This document shows positions 41,843 through 51,156 of a stretch of DNA of 56,701 nt, piece after piece. Numbering within the stretch: position 1 is the first letter of the stretch; each line of letters begins with the position of its first letter. The stretch comes from Lachnospiraceae bacterium (GTDB taxonomy: Bacteria; Bacillota; Clostridia; Lachnospirales; Lachnospiraceae), in the NCBI GenBank assembly GCA_017623675.1, contig JAGAOO010000034.1, positions 1 to 56,701 of the forward strand, in the 5' to 3' direction. Made by a program: the position numbers and the translations under genes. The notes under the pieces are model-generated. The model searched no databases, was not told where the DNA came from, and was given only the letters and a program-made list of their open reading frames with translations.

Positions 41843-42765
41843 AGACCTCCTTCAATTTATTTGATAAGATTAAGAATAGCTTGCACATTTTTCTTCTGTA
41901 TGAAAAAAACCTTAATTACTACTATTGGCGTATGCACGAATCACTCAACTACTTTTTTGTATCTACCGGCAACACATTCAATAGTCTCAATTGATAATTA
42001 TTTTGCGGACTGGAGCAGACCTTGGCGTTCTTTTTGAATTGTCTGAATTTGTGGAGTGTGCCTCTCTAACTCTACCCCACGAAAGAATCCAGAGCATATC
42101 AGATATCCCAAAAGAAATACAGAAAAACCTGCTAACCTGACGGATTAAAAGATACCTTTCTATGAAAGATATGTTCTTGAAGGAGTTTATGGTTCCTGAA
42201 CTGATTACACTCCCAGAATGAATACCATTATCTTGCAGGCAGATAAAATCTATAAATATCCCGAAAAAACTGATACCCCAATTCATAACATAAAAAAATT
42301 CCCTCAGTAGCAAAACACATCTGCTACTGAGAGCTGTATAGGAAATCACCTTATAAAAAAGGATGATGACAAAAAATAATCTCTGTGAGCTGAAGCTGAA
42401 GTATTGTATTGCCGACTGGCTGAGATGCAAGGCTATATGCGTCAGATGACTCAGTCGGGGATATACTGTTATGACAGGAAATTAAGGAACTAATTCCTCT
42501 TAACCTTTTTAGCCTTTAATTTATCACACCCATATCCATTACCCATAGTATTTGATTTGCTCTGACGATAAGCTTTATGCGTCTGGTAAAGTCAGCGTTC
42601 TTACTATATTGCTAATATTGTCTATTGTTAATTAGTCTGCCTGCTTTTTATCTGGCAGGCAGACTACCCCATAATTGGAAATCCACTGCACTTGTCAAAC
42701 AATTTGTGGATTTTTTCAGGCATCCAATTTCACAAACTAATCGTTATGAACAGCACCCTTATTCA
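41843..42765. other. Long gene-free stretch with two strong hairpins (element C)
   Basis: No convincing gene. Two perfect stems are present: CTCAGTAGCA / TGCTACTGAG (42303-42331) and TAGTCTGCCTGC / GCAGGCAGACTA (42633-42666, 12 bp). The second lies about 100 bases downstream of the DUF927 stop and could terminate it, but the surrounding 900 bp is unusually long for an otherwise packed element. An origin or small RNA gene is possible. Confidence 0.45.
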
Positions 42766-44529
42766 TCATTCATCATCGTCAATGTTCAAGTCATAATTGG
42801 CTTCAGGTATCAATACTCTATTAACCTTGCATTCCTCATCGTTGATTATCATTTTAGCGTATGCTCTGCTTTTATCTTTTGTCATCAGCAATCCGTCATC
42901 CTTTAACTGATGTAACACTACGTCCACATCTTCAAAGCCAAAACCCTCAACAAGTGTACGAAACCTCTCTTGTGTAAATATAAGACACCTATCATATTTT
43001 ACATCGTTGATAAACTTTGGTTTAGATATTTCAAAAACCATGCCATAATCACCTTTGCCTATATAACGAAAGGGGTCTCGACAGCTTGACACACTAAATG
43101 AATCTTTATTATTCACGTAAAAGTCAAAAAGTGCTCGGTAAGCTCTTGCTCCGATATTTGCCATCTCGCATACATGTTGTATTAAATACTTAAACAAGAA
43201 ATTATAAATGTCAATGATATTGAATTTCATTTTTAGTACTTTAGTCAAAATCTCCGCTGAAACCATGCATAAACCCAAAATTGGAGCTATACGTTCAATT
43301 TTAACCTTGCACTTCTTATCAATTCTCTCATCGGTACTCGCCTTTGTTACCCAATTTTCAAATACTTTTTCCCAATAATCTCCATTTTCTAGCAATTCTG
43401 TTGCAACCATAGGAATCACATGACCATAGTTTTCAGACACAACAGCCTTTATTTTATTTGCATTTTCAGCAGACTGAGTCCATGTAATATTATCAAACTC
43501 AAAAACTCTGTACCTTAAACCATCATTTTGTCGACATCTTGAAAATATCGAGCTTTCTCCATTTGTGAAAACTGTTGTGGAAAACTCCGACTTGTCCTGA
43601 AGCTTATTTCCTGCTCTGACAAGACGCTCTTTTTCAATCCCCTCCGCTAATGCATATATCAGAGCGGTAATGTCCTTATTTCCCAACATCGAAATTTCAT
43701 CTATCGCAATTGGAAAACCATTGTTATTTCCAATCTTTTTCATTATGGCATCGCTCGTCGAATGAAAGGTCATAAAAAGAGACTGGTCGTTTGAAAGCAT
43801 TGGCATACCACCAAGCGATACAGCAAGTTGTACAGCAGTTGTCTTTCCCGATGAACTGTTACCATAAACATGAAAAATGGGATTGTAAATTTTACGCGAC
43901 CATTTGACGTTTGCATATGAAAGTACAGTTGCTGACGCTGCCATCGCCATAACTGACTCCAATGGAATGTTTCCCAACACTTCATGCTCTAACATCTCAC
44001 GGTACACTTCATAATTACCGCAAATACCAATTCCGAGTTTCCCCACGTAATTTGAATAAGGCTCTCTGCCTTCCTCTTGAATATTCTTTCCCCTAAATTG
44101 CAAACCATTTTCATTTTCAAAAAAACCCGTCGTTGAATGAATCTTCCTTATATTTCTAACAACTTTTTGGACAACTACGGGCTCTCCATCTAAGTCTTTG
44201 GTGTCAAAATTCGCTCCACTATATGGAATCCGCAAATTTTCATTCATTTTTTCAATCATTAGGTCATACGATACATTACTGCACACTCCACCTTTTGAAT
44301 GAATCAAGGAGCAAAATTTTTTCTTATTAAATAATTCTGTTCGTGTAAGCCTCAGCTTTTTGTGTTCCCTGCCAATGACATCCAAATAATCAATGTCCAC
44401 CAGATATTCCCCTGTCTCAATCACTTGTGAATATCCTACAACAGATACCAGTCCTTCTGGTTCTTTACTGAAAATAACACCACCCTCCTTTACATTGATT
44501 TCATTATCAATTTTTATTATCTTTTTCAT
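42766..44529 (-). CDS. DUF927 domain ATPase/helicase-like protein
   Basis: 587 residues from the ATG at 44527-44529 (AAAGGAG nine bases before; an ATG three codons earlier is too close). Residues ~225-300 carry a Walker A loop HVYGNSSSGKTTAVQLA and a Walker B-like FPIAIDEISML, followed by a sensor-type TTVFTNGESSIF. DUF927 proteins are superfamily-3-like or primase-associated ATPases of phages and mobile elements. The C-terminus ends in acidic residues. This is the most likely replicative motor of element C. Confidence 0.87.
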   Translation of the reverse strand: MKKIIKIDNEINVKEGGVIFSKEPEGLVSVVGYSQVIETGEYLVDIDYLDVIGREHKKLRLTRTELFNKKKFCSLIHSKGGVCSNVSYDLMIEKMNENLRIPYSGANFDTKDLDGEPVVVQKVVRNIRKIHSTTGFFENENGLQFRGKNIQEEGREPYSNYVGKLGIGICGNYEVYREMLEHEVLGNIPLESVMAMAASATVLSYANVKWSRKIYNPIFHVYGNSSSGKTTAVQLAVSLGGMPMLSNDQSLFMTFHSTSDAIMKKIGNNNGFPIAIDEISMLGNKDITALIYALAEGIEKERLVRAGNKLQDKSEFSTTVFTNGESSIFSRCRQNDGLRYRVFEFDNITWTQSAENANKIKAVVSENYGHVIPMVATELLENGDYWEKVFENWVTKASTDERIDKKCKVKIERIAPILGLCMVSAEILTKVLKMKFNIIDIYNFLFKYLIQHVCEMANIGARAYRALFDFYVNNKDSFSVSSCRDPFRYIGKGDYGMVFEISKPKFINDVKYDRCLIFTQERFRTLVEGFGFEDVDVVLHQLKDDGLLMTKDKSRAYAKMIINDEECKVNRVLIPEANYDLNIDDDE

Positions 44530-45105
44530 AATGTACATCTCCTTTCAAATTATTTACAACGGGTTTAACGTTATTGCAGTTATTCCATAACATCAAATTT
44601 CACCTCCAATCTAAATAAAATATTGTTAAAGCTATCGTATAGGTTTTGTGTGTCTTAACACACATTCACACTCCTAAACCTCAGGTTTCCACTGACAAAA
44701 ATTCTTTCAAAACACACATCTGTTTACCACTATCTGGCATGTGTTTTGCAAACTGATAAAAAACTGTAAAAATGCATTTTAAATCTTCAGAACCATATAA
44801 AACTAATCAAGTAATAATTAAAAACTGATTTTCAGAGCAAAAAAATAAGACAATGAACATTAGAAAATCATATAATGTTCATTGTCTTATTTTTTGCTTA
44901 TATGTCTTGGGAATTTGGGATTTTGGGAATTTGGGATTTCACTCTGAATTTGGCACCTGTTTCAAGACCGAACTTGCATTTTCACGCTCATACCGCCAAA
45001 GCAATCCCCATCCAAGAATCCGCATATTCTGGGGCTTTGTCAGCACTTTCTCTCGAAATTTCAGCCAAAATATGACCGATTTTTTGACAGAATGGTGTTT
45101 TTTAT
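44530..45105. other. Gene-free right end of element C
   Basis: About 575 bases without a supported gene. It holds the promoter side of DUF927 with nested repeats (GTGTGT...ACACAC near 44650; CAAAACACA...TGTGTTTTG near 44720-44752), a long hairpin (44837-44897) and a tandem repeat of GGGAATTTGGGATTTT (44908-44940). Such an AT-rich, repeat-laden leader could be an origin. Confidence 0.45.
44837..44897. repeat. Long near-perfect hairpin
   Basis: The arms 44837-44861 and 44874-44897 are reverse complements apart from one bulged base (24 of 25 pairs) with a 12-base loop. One arm begins GCAAAAAAATAAG and the other ends CTTATTTTTTGC. It resembles a bidirectional terminator or a small terminal-inverted element. 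No gene lies inside. Confidence 0.6.
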
Positions 45106-45120
45106 CCCCAAACTATCCCC
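45106..45120 (+). other. Candidate integrase arm sites, right end of element C
   Basis: CCCCAAACTATCCCC matches the left-end block at 31525 in 14 of 15 bases, same orientation. ATCCCC repeats 11 bp apart (45104 and 45115), the same spacing as the arm sites of elements A and B. Confidence 0.6.
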
Positions 45121-45139
45121 ATTTCAAAATAAAAACCCC

Positions 45140-45190
45140 CACAAAGCCCATAAATACAGGCTTTGTGAGGATTTTACACTATTCAAACTC
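45140..45190. other. Attachment site copy 3 at the guaA 3' end
   Basis: The core TATTCAAACTC (45180-45190) covers the last three codons and two bases of the stop of guaA. Left of it, CACAAAGCC / GGCTTTGTG (45140-45167) followed on the minus strand by GGGGGTTTTTATTTTG makes a terminator for guaA supplied by the element. Confidence 0.78.
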
Positions 45191-46753
45191 AATCGTCCCC
45201 GGTGGCTTACTGGTCAAATCATAGAATACCCGGTTAACTCCTCTTACCTCATTTATTATTCTGCTCATCACCGTCTGCAGCACTTCAAATGGAATCTCTG
45301 CACTTTCAGCAGTCATGAAGTCAATAGTCTTTACCGCACGAAGTGCCACTGCATAATCGTAGGTTCTCTCGTCACCCATGACACCTACGGAACGCATGTT
45401 GGTAAGTGCTGCAAAGTACTGGTTTGGCATCCAGCTTGGAGCTGTACCATTTGCTTCTTTATATTCTGCTGCCGCCTTATCAATTTCCCCTCGATAAATG
45501 GCATCTGCCTCCTGAACAATCTTTACCTTCTCGGCAGTTACTTCGCCGATAATTCGGATTCCCAGTCCCGGTCCCGGGAATGGTTGACGGAATACCAGTT
45601 TTTCAGGGATGCCAAGCTCTAAGCCTGCCTTACGAACCTCATCCTTGAACAGATTCCGAAGTGGTTCAATGATTTCCTTGAAATCTACATAATCCGGCAA
45701 ACCACCTACATTGTGATGAGATTTAATCACTGCCGACTCACCGCCCAGACCGGATTCCACTACATCCGGATAAATGGTTCCCTGTGCCAGGAAGTCCACA
45801 GCTCCAATCTTCTTCGCTTCTTCCTCGAATACACGAATGAATTCCTCGCCGATAATTTTCCGCTTGCTTTCCGGTTCCGTTACCCCTGCTAATTTGCTAT
45901 AATACCGCTCCTGTGCATTGACACGAATGAAATTCAAGTCAAAATCGCCTGCCGGACCGAATACGGCTTCCACTTCATCTCCTTCATCTTTTCGGAGAAG
46001 TCCATGGTCAACGAATACACAAGTCAACTGCTTGCCGATGGCTCTGGATAACAGACCTGCTGCCACAGAGGAATCCACACCGCCGGACAACGCCAAAAGC
46101 ACTTTTCCATTTCCAACCTTTTCACGAATGGATTTAATAGAATCTTCCACGAAGGTATCCATTCTCCAGTCACCGGCACAGCCACAGATATTCCGTACAA
46201 AATTAAATAACATCTTGGAACCTTCCGGTGTGTGCAGTACCTCCGGATGGAACTGAATTGCATACAAACCGCGTTCTACATTTTCGCAGGCAGCTACCGG
46301 ACAATTATCGGTAGTCGCTATGGATTTGAAGCCCGGTGCCATTTGTGAGATATAATCAAAATGGCTCATCCAGCATGTTGTATTCTCTGCAACATCTGCA
46401 AATAAGGCAGAGCTCTTATCCACATGAATATCTGTCTTACCATACTCTCTGGCGGTTGCCCGTTCTACCTTTCCTCCTAAGACAAGGTTCATCAACTGTG
46501 CACCATAACACAAGCCCAATACCGGAATACCCATTTCAAATAATTCCTTGGAGTAGGTTGGTGCACCTTCCTCATAACAGCTATTTGGCCCACCGGTCAG
46601 AATGATTCCCTTAGGATTCATTGCCCGAAGCTTTTCTATATCTGTTTTATACGAGTAGATTTCACAATACACATTACACTCTCTTACTCGTCTGGCAACT
46701 AACTGATTGTACTGTCCGCCAAAGTCCAGCACGATAATTAATTCCTGTTTCAT
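45179..46753 (-). CDS. guaA: GMP synthase (glutamine-hydrolysing)
   Basis: 524 residues, full length. N-terminal glutamine amidotransferase with GLCYGAQ (Cys nucleophile about residue 80) and FHPEV His; ATP-PPase loop [10 protein letters not shown] about residue 225; C-terminal dimerisation domain ending GTIEFE. It converts XMP to GMP with ATP and glutamine. The 3' end is the target of the three integrative elements; the protein is intact because each insertion restores the last codons. No purine riboswitch is visible in the 24-base gap upstream. Confidence 0.97.
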   Translation of the reverse strand: MKQELIIVLDFGGQYNQLVARRVRECNVYCEIYSYKTDIEKLRAMNPKGIILTGGPNSCYEEGAPTYSKELFEMGIPVLGLCYGAQLMNLVLGGKVERATAREYGKTDIHVDKSSALFADVAENTTCWMSHFDYISQMAPGFKSIATTDNCPVAACENVERGLYAIQFHPEVLHTPEGSKMLFNFVRNICGCAGDWRMDTFVEDSIKSIREKVGNGKVLLALSGGVDSSVAAGLLSRAIGKQLTCVFVDHGLLRKDEGDEVEAVFGPAGDFDLNFIRVNAQERYYSKLAGVTEPESKRKIIGEEFIRVFEEEAKKIGAVDFLAQGTIYPDVVESGLGGESAVIKSHHNVGGLPDYVDFKEIIEPLRNLFKDEVRKAGLELGIPEKLVFRQPFPGPGLGIRIIGEVTAEKVKIVQEADAIYRGEIDKAAAEYKEANGTAPSWMPNQYFAALTNMRSVGVMGDERTYDYAVALRAVKTIDFMTAESAEIPFEVLQTVMSRIINEVRGVNRVFYDLTSKPPGTIEFE

Positions 46754-46777
46754 GACTTTTATCCTTTCTGTCTCTCC

Positions 46778-47224
46778 TTATTCTGCTTCCGAATCTGCTT
46801 CTGCATCTGCCTTTTTACCCTGTCCCGGCATCTGACCGTTCATAATCATCTCATGTTCTTTTTCCAACTCTTGTGCCAGCTCATAAAAGGTCCATTTCTT
46901 ATTGGTTCCGGTCAGAACACATTTTAACGGAATGCCCTCCAAGCCTCGTTTCTTAATATTCGTCAGCATCAGGTCAATCCGCTTAGAAATGGTAAAGTTA
47001 TGCATTACCATAACCTCTTTTCCAAATGGCGGATACTGCTCGGGATTCGGATTTTCCTCCATATCCTTAACCCCTGCCAGAAATCCTACCGTCTGTCCCA
47101 GCTGGTCATCCCGAATAGTTTTTACCCGAATACCCATTTGCACCATTACATATTGCAATTCTCTGGTTCTCTTTGGGTCTGTAAACCCATACATCAATAC
47201 CGTTTCTCCTGTCGGTCTATGCAT
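46778..47224 (-). CDS. DUF3783 domain protein
   Basis: 148 residues. Sequence VLMYGFTDPKRTRELQYVMVQMGIRVKTI and VMVMHNFTISKRIDLMLTNIKKRGLEGIPLKCVLTGTNKKWTF match DUF3783 as I recall it. The tail is Ala/Glu-rich. The ATG abuts the mutY stop exactly, so they are coupled, and it leads toward guaA. Role unknown. Confidence 0.8.
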   Translation of the reverse strand: MHRPTGETVLMYGFTDPKRTRELQYVMVQMGIRVKTIRDDQLGQTVGFLAGVKDMEENPNPEQYPPFGKEVMVMHNFTISKRIDLMLTNIKKRGLEGIPLKCVLTGTNKKWTFYELAQELEKEHEMIMNGQMPGQGKKADAEADSEAE

Positions 47225-48313
47225 TTACATTTCCTCCTTTACATAACGCTCACTTATATTTTCAAACCCATTAGCTTCTTTCAATACTTGCAAAAATGGT
47301 CGGAAGGCAGACGGAATCGCTACCTCGTCTTCCATTTCATCTAAAGTCACCCATTGAAAGCTCTCACACATCCTTCCACATGCCAGATAATAGGCGGTCA
47401 TTCGCCATTCCACATGAGAAAATACATGGGTGTACTGACAATTCATTTTCATCTGCTCCGGTGCCGCCTGCCACTGTGTCACCACATCTGCCGCCTGCTG
47501 CTCCGCCAGAATTCCTTCCACATTAGGGAATTCCCACATACCGGACAACAGTCCTTTCTTTGGTCGTTTCCGTACTGCTACTCTATCCCCACATTGAAGT
47601 ATCAAGACTGTCTTATCTTCCTGTTTCCGGCTCTTTTTCTCATCCCGAACCGGATATTGCTGCCAACTGCCATTCTGATTGGCAAGACACAGTTCTCGCA
47701 AAGGACATTCCTCACATTTTGGAGCACCATTCGGCAAACATACCGTTGCTCCTAATTCCATAAGTGCCTGTGTCAGAGTTCCGCAGTTCCCTTTGGGATA
47801 TACCGGGACCAATTTCTCCCGAATCTGCTTCTTGGTAGACTGCTTATCAATATTGGAAGCATCCTCCATGAGTCTTGTATATACCCGCAACACATTACCG
47901 TCCACTGCCGGTGTCTGCAAATCAAAGCAAATAGAGCCGATGGCTCCTGCGGTATATTCTCCGATTCCTGCCAATGCTAGGATTCCTTCATAGGTATCCG
48001 GGAAATGTCCGTCCAAATCATTCACAACGGTCATTGCCGCTTTTTTCAAATTTCTTGCACGATTATAATATCCAAGTCCTTCCCAAAGCTTTAGCAATCG
48101 GTCTTCCTCTACCTGTGCCAAATCCTGAATAGTAGGCAGCGCCTCTAAAAACCGCTTATAGTAATCCTTTACCGCCTCAACCCTTGTCTGCTGCAACATA
48201 ATTTCCGACAGCCACACATGATAGGGATTCTTATCCTTGCGCCAAGGCAAATCTCTGGCATGGGACGGATACCACGCCAGCAATAATTCAACAATTTCTG
48301 TAAGTTTTTTCAT
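47225..48313 (-). CDS. mutY: A/G-specific adenine glycosylase
   Basis: 362 residues from the ATG at 48311-48313; a TTG five codons earlier is possible. HhH motif LAGIGEYTAGAIGS with the catalytic Asp in TPAVDGNVLRV; iron-sulfur cluster cysteines CLPNGAPKCEECPLRELC; C-terminal NUDIX-like domain (KRPKKGLLSGMWEFP). Removes adenine paired with 8-oxoguanine. Full length for the family. Confidence 0.94.
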   Translation of the reverse strand: MKKLTEIVELLLAWYPSHARDLPWRKDKNPYHVWLSEIMLQQTRVEAVKDYYKRFLEALPTIQDLAQVEEDRLLKLWEGLGYYNRARNLKKAAMTVVNDLDGHFPDTYEGILALAGIGEYTAGAIGSICFDLQTPAVDGNVLRVYTRLMEDASNIDKQSTKKQIREKLVPVYPKGNCGTLTQALMELGATVCLPNGAPKCEECPLRELCLANQNGSWQQYPVRDEKKSRKQEDKTVLILQCGDRVAVRKRPKKGLLSGMWEFPNVEGILAEQQAADVVTQWQAAPEQMKMNCQYTHVFSHVEWRMTAYYLACGRMCESFQWVTLDEMEDEVAIPSAFRPFLQVLKEANGFENISERYVKEEM

Positions 48314-48352
48314 CTTATTGTACCACAATATCCCTTATTCCGCAAATAGCAC

Positions 48353-49435
48353 CTATTCTGCAATTTCCGTAATAGTGCCGCCACCTAATACTGCATCTCC
48401 CTGATACAATACCACAGCCTGTCCCTTGGTAATTGCCCGTTGGGGTTCTAAGAATTCCACCTGTACCCGTCCGTCCTCCAGCTTTTTCACTCTGGCTTCC
48501 TGTGCCTGCTGCCGATATCGTACCTTTGCCTGCACTACTTCTGCTTCCACATCCCGACCGGTAATCCAGTTAAAATCTTCCGCAATTAATGTCCGGTGGA
48601 ACAGGTCTTCATTGCTTCCCAATACTACTCGATTTTTCTCCGGTTGAATGTCCACCACATAATATGGCTGCTCTGCGGCAATTCCCAGTCCCTTACGCTG
48701 GCCGATGGTATATCCATAATATCCCTGGTGGGTACCTAATATCCTTCCATTCTTGTCCACAAAATCTCCCGGTTCCACATCAACATGATACTGCTCCTTC
48801 ATAAACCGCTTATAGTTTCCATCCGGAATAAAACAGATATCCTGGCTGTCCTTTTTGGCTGAATTCACGAATCCATGCTCCTCTGCAATCTTTCGCACCT
48901 GTTCCTTTGTTAAACCGCCTAAAGGAAACATGGTATGGGCTAACTGCTCCTGGGTTAAGGAGTAAAGCACATAGCTCTGATCCTTGGAATTGTCCACCGC
49001 CTTTCGCAGTCCGAATTCCTCTCCCTCCTGTACCACTTGAACATAATGCCCCGTTACAATTACATCACACTCTAATTCCTTTGCCTTCTGATATAAATGC
49101 CGGAATTTCAAATGCCGGTTACATTCAATACAAGGATTGGGGGTTCGTCCCTGCAAATAGCAGTCCACAAAGTGATCCACTACCTTTTCCTTAAAATCAT
49201 CTTTAAAATTCACAACATAATAAGGGATTCCAATTCGAAAAGCAACGCTTCTGGCATCCTCAATATCATCTAAGGAGCAACAGGTCTTTTCTCGTGAAAT
49301 CCCTATATCATCATTATCATACAGCTTCATGGTAACGCCAATACACTCATAGCCCATTTCCTTCATCAAAAATGCAGCTACCGAGGAATCCACGCCACCA
49401 CTCATAGCAATTAATGCTTTCTTGCTCATTTCCAT
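48353..49435 (-). CDS. mnmA: tRNA-specific 2-thiouridylase
   Basis: 360 residues. PP-loop [29 protein letters not shown] with the catalytic Cys, TGHYVQ, SQDICFIPDGNYKRF with the second Cys, and the C-terminal beta domain. It thiolates U34 of Glu, Gln and Lys tRNAs. Start codons in frame are GTG 49441, ATG 49435 and ATG 49429; AAGGGTG favours 49435. Followed by mutY after 39 bases. Confidence 0.95.
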   Translation of the reverse strand: MEMSKKALIAMSGGVDSSVAAFLMKEMGYECIGVTMKLYDNDDIGISREKTCCSLDDIEDARSVAFRIGIPYYVVNFKDDFKEKVVDHFVDCYLQGRTPNPCIECNRHLKFRHLYQKAKELECDVIVTGHYVQVVQEGEEFGLRKAVDNSKDQSYVLYSLTQEQLAHTMFPLGGLTKEQVRKIAEEHGFVNSAKKDSQDICFIPDGNYKRFMKEQYHVDVEPGDFVDKNGRILGTHQGYYGYTIGQRKGLGIAAEQPYYVVDIQPEKNRVVLGSNEDLFHRTLIAEDFNWITGRDVEAEVVQAKVRYRQQAQEARVKKLEDGRVQVEFLEPQRAITKGQAVVLYQGDAVLGGGTITEIAE

Positions 49436-49618
49436 CTTCACCCTTGCCTGTCAGTCTTTTTCTAGTCCTATTATAATCGAATCTCTACATTAACGCTATA
49501 CTTTTTTACGGCTGTTATATTTTTACAAATCCTGTTTTTCAAAATTCTTTGCTGATATTACATATGCCACCAATTTTACAGTGCATTCTGAAATTTTCTT
49601 GTAATCAGGAAAGAATAC

Positions 49619-49647
49619 TTGCAGTTTTGCTCCCATAATGGCATAAT
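49619..49647 (+). promoter_or_regulatory. Sigma-A type promoter of the foldase gene
   Basis: TTGCAG (49619-49624), 17-bp spacer, CATAAT (49642-49647), about 90 bases before the start at 49735. Confidence 0.6.
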
Positions 49648-49734
49648 CATACTGTATATTTATGTGCATTTCACAATTTCAACACATGAATCAATCATAC
49701 TACATGAAACGATATAGATGAAGGAGAAGCTATA

Positions 49735-51039
49735 ATGAGTAAGAAACCATCAAAATCAACAGAACAGGAAAAACCAAAGACACGGTATGACCGTAAAATG
49801 GAAGCCAGAAGAAAGGAAGCCGCGCGAGAGAAACGAAATTCCATGATTTTTCGTATTATCTGCATTGCAATTGTGGTTGCAATTGTGGGAACGGCAGGCT
49901 ACTTTGGTGTCACAAAATACTTAGACTATAGAACAGCAACTAAAGACCTTTACTTATCTGTAGGGGACCATCAGTTAACCAAGCTGGAATATGATTACTA
50001 TTTCAACACTACAGTCAACAATTATGTAAACACCTACTCTTACTACCTGTCTTACATTGGTCTGGATACCACCCAGCCTTTTGATGAACAGCAGTATTCA
50101 GAGGATATGACATGGCAGGAATACTTTGAGGAAGCAACTATAACGCAGATTCAACAGGAATACGCATTATTGGATGATGCCAGTGCAAATGCATTTGAAT
50201 ATGATACCAGCGAGGATTACGACAATTTTGTCACCAATGCAAAGACAACAGCAAAAGAGAGTCAGGTAACATTACAAAATTACTACAAAACATTATTTGG
50301 TGATTATGCAAATCAATGGAATGTCAAGCCTTTCATGGAAAACAGCTATACTGCCAGTGCTTACTATGATAAATTGTTAGAAGATCATACACCAACGGAT
50401 GATGAAATTACTGATTATTATGAGGAACACAAGGCTGATTATGACAAGGTATCCTTCTACAGCTTTACTTTTGACCCGGCAAATTATACAGAAACTACCG
50501 GGGAAGATAATGCCGCTTCTGATGATGATACAACAACCAACTCTGCAGATGCTTCCACAGCTCGCACATTAGCAGAGGAAATGGTTTCACGATTAGAAGA
50601 TGGCGAAGATTTTGAAGACCTTTGCTATGAATATGCAATCGATGACGCCAAGGCTAACTATGAATCAGAAGATGCAGAATATTCACTAACAGAAGGTATG
50701 ACCTGCTCTTCTACAAACATTAGCTACAGTGATTGGTTGTCTGATGAAAGTCGGAAGGCAGGAGATATTACAATCATTGAGGATTCTACCACCGGTGCAT
50801 GCTATGTATTGAAATTCGTCAGCCGTACCTACGATGAAAGTTGTCCGGACACAATTTCTTCTACCCTTTCAACGGAAGCAGTAAACGAATACTTGGATGC
50901 ATTATTAGAGGGTAAATATGAAGCGGTTGATTTGAAAGGAGAAATCTCATACTTAACCAGCTCCGAGGAAGATGCTTCTGAAAGCTCAGAAGATACTTCT
51001 GATACAGAATCCTTATTAGACACTTCTATTATTGAATAG
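49735..51039 (+). CDS. Membrane-anchored PpiC/SurA-like foldase (PrsA type)
   Basis: 434 residues. A basic cytoplasmic start (KPKTRYDRKMEARRKEAAREKR), one transmembrane helix (IFRIICIAIVVAIVGTAGYF), then an extracytoplasmic part with a SurA-like N-domain and a parvulin-like region (~225-390; VSFYSFTFDP...LAEEMVSRLEDGEDFEDLCYEYA...GDITIIE). No lipobox. The tail is Ser/Glu/Asp-rich. It likely helps fold exported proteins. A terminator follows. Confidence 0.78.
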   Translation: MSKKPSKSTEQEKPKTRYDRKMEARRKEAAREKRNSMIFRIICIAIVVAIVGTAGYFGVTKYLDYRTATKDLYLSVGDHQLTKLEYDYYFNTTVNNYVNTYSYYLSYIGLDTTQPFDEQQYSEDMTWQEYFEEATITQIQQEYALLDDASANAFEYDTSEDYDNFVTNAKTTAKESQVTLQNYYKTLFGDYANQWNVKPFMENSYTASAYYDKLLEDHTPTDDEITDYYEEHKADYDKVSFYSFTFDPANYTETTGEDNAASDDDTTTNSADASTARTLAEEMVSRLEDGEDFEDLCYEYAIDDAKANYESEDAEYSLTEGMTCSSTNISYSDWLSDESRKAGDITIIEDSTTGACYVLKFVSRTYDESCPDTISSTLSTEAVNEYLDALLEGKYEAVDLKGEISYLTSSEEDASESSEDTSDTESLLDTSIIE

Positions 51040-51092
51040 TTAGTTTTGATAGCCATTCATACAAGGTTATTTATGACGCTGATTCAAGATAT

Positions 51093-51128
51093 AAAGAAAC
51101 CGGCAGGACATCCTGCCGGTTTCTTTTA
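51093..51128 (+). terminator. Strong terminator (bidirectional)
   Basis: AAAGAAACCGGCAGGA / TCCTGCCGGTTTCTTT, a perfect 16-bp stem with a 2-base loop, followed by TATT and flanked by A/T runs. It lies between the two convergent genes. Confidence 0.85.
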
Positions 51129-51156
51129 TTGATTAACAATTCATACAATAAGTCAA

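Noticed and set aside
41987-42430. Open frame of 147 codons on the minus strand in element C
   Set aside because: Hydrophobic, Ser/Phe-rich translation with no ribosome site and a hairpin in the middle; looks like a chance frame in AT-rich DNA.
42633-42666. Insertion-sequence terminal repeat reading of the 12-bp hairpin
   Set aside because: No transposase nearby and no target duplication; a terminator or RNA stem is simpler.
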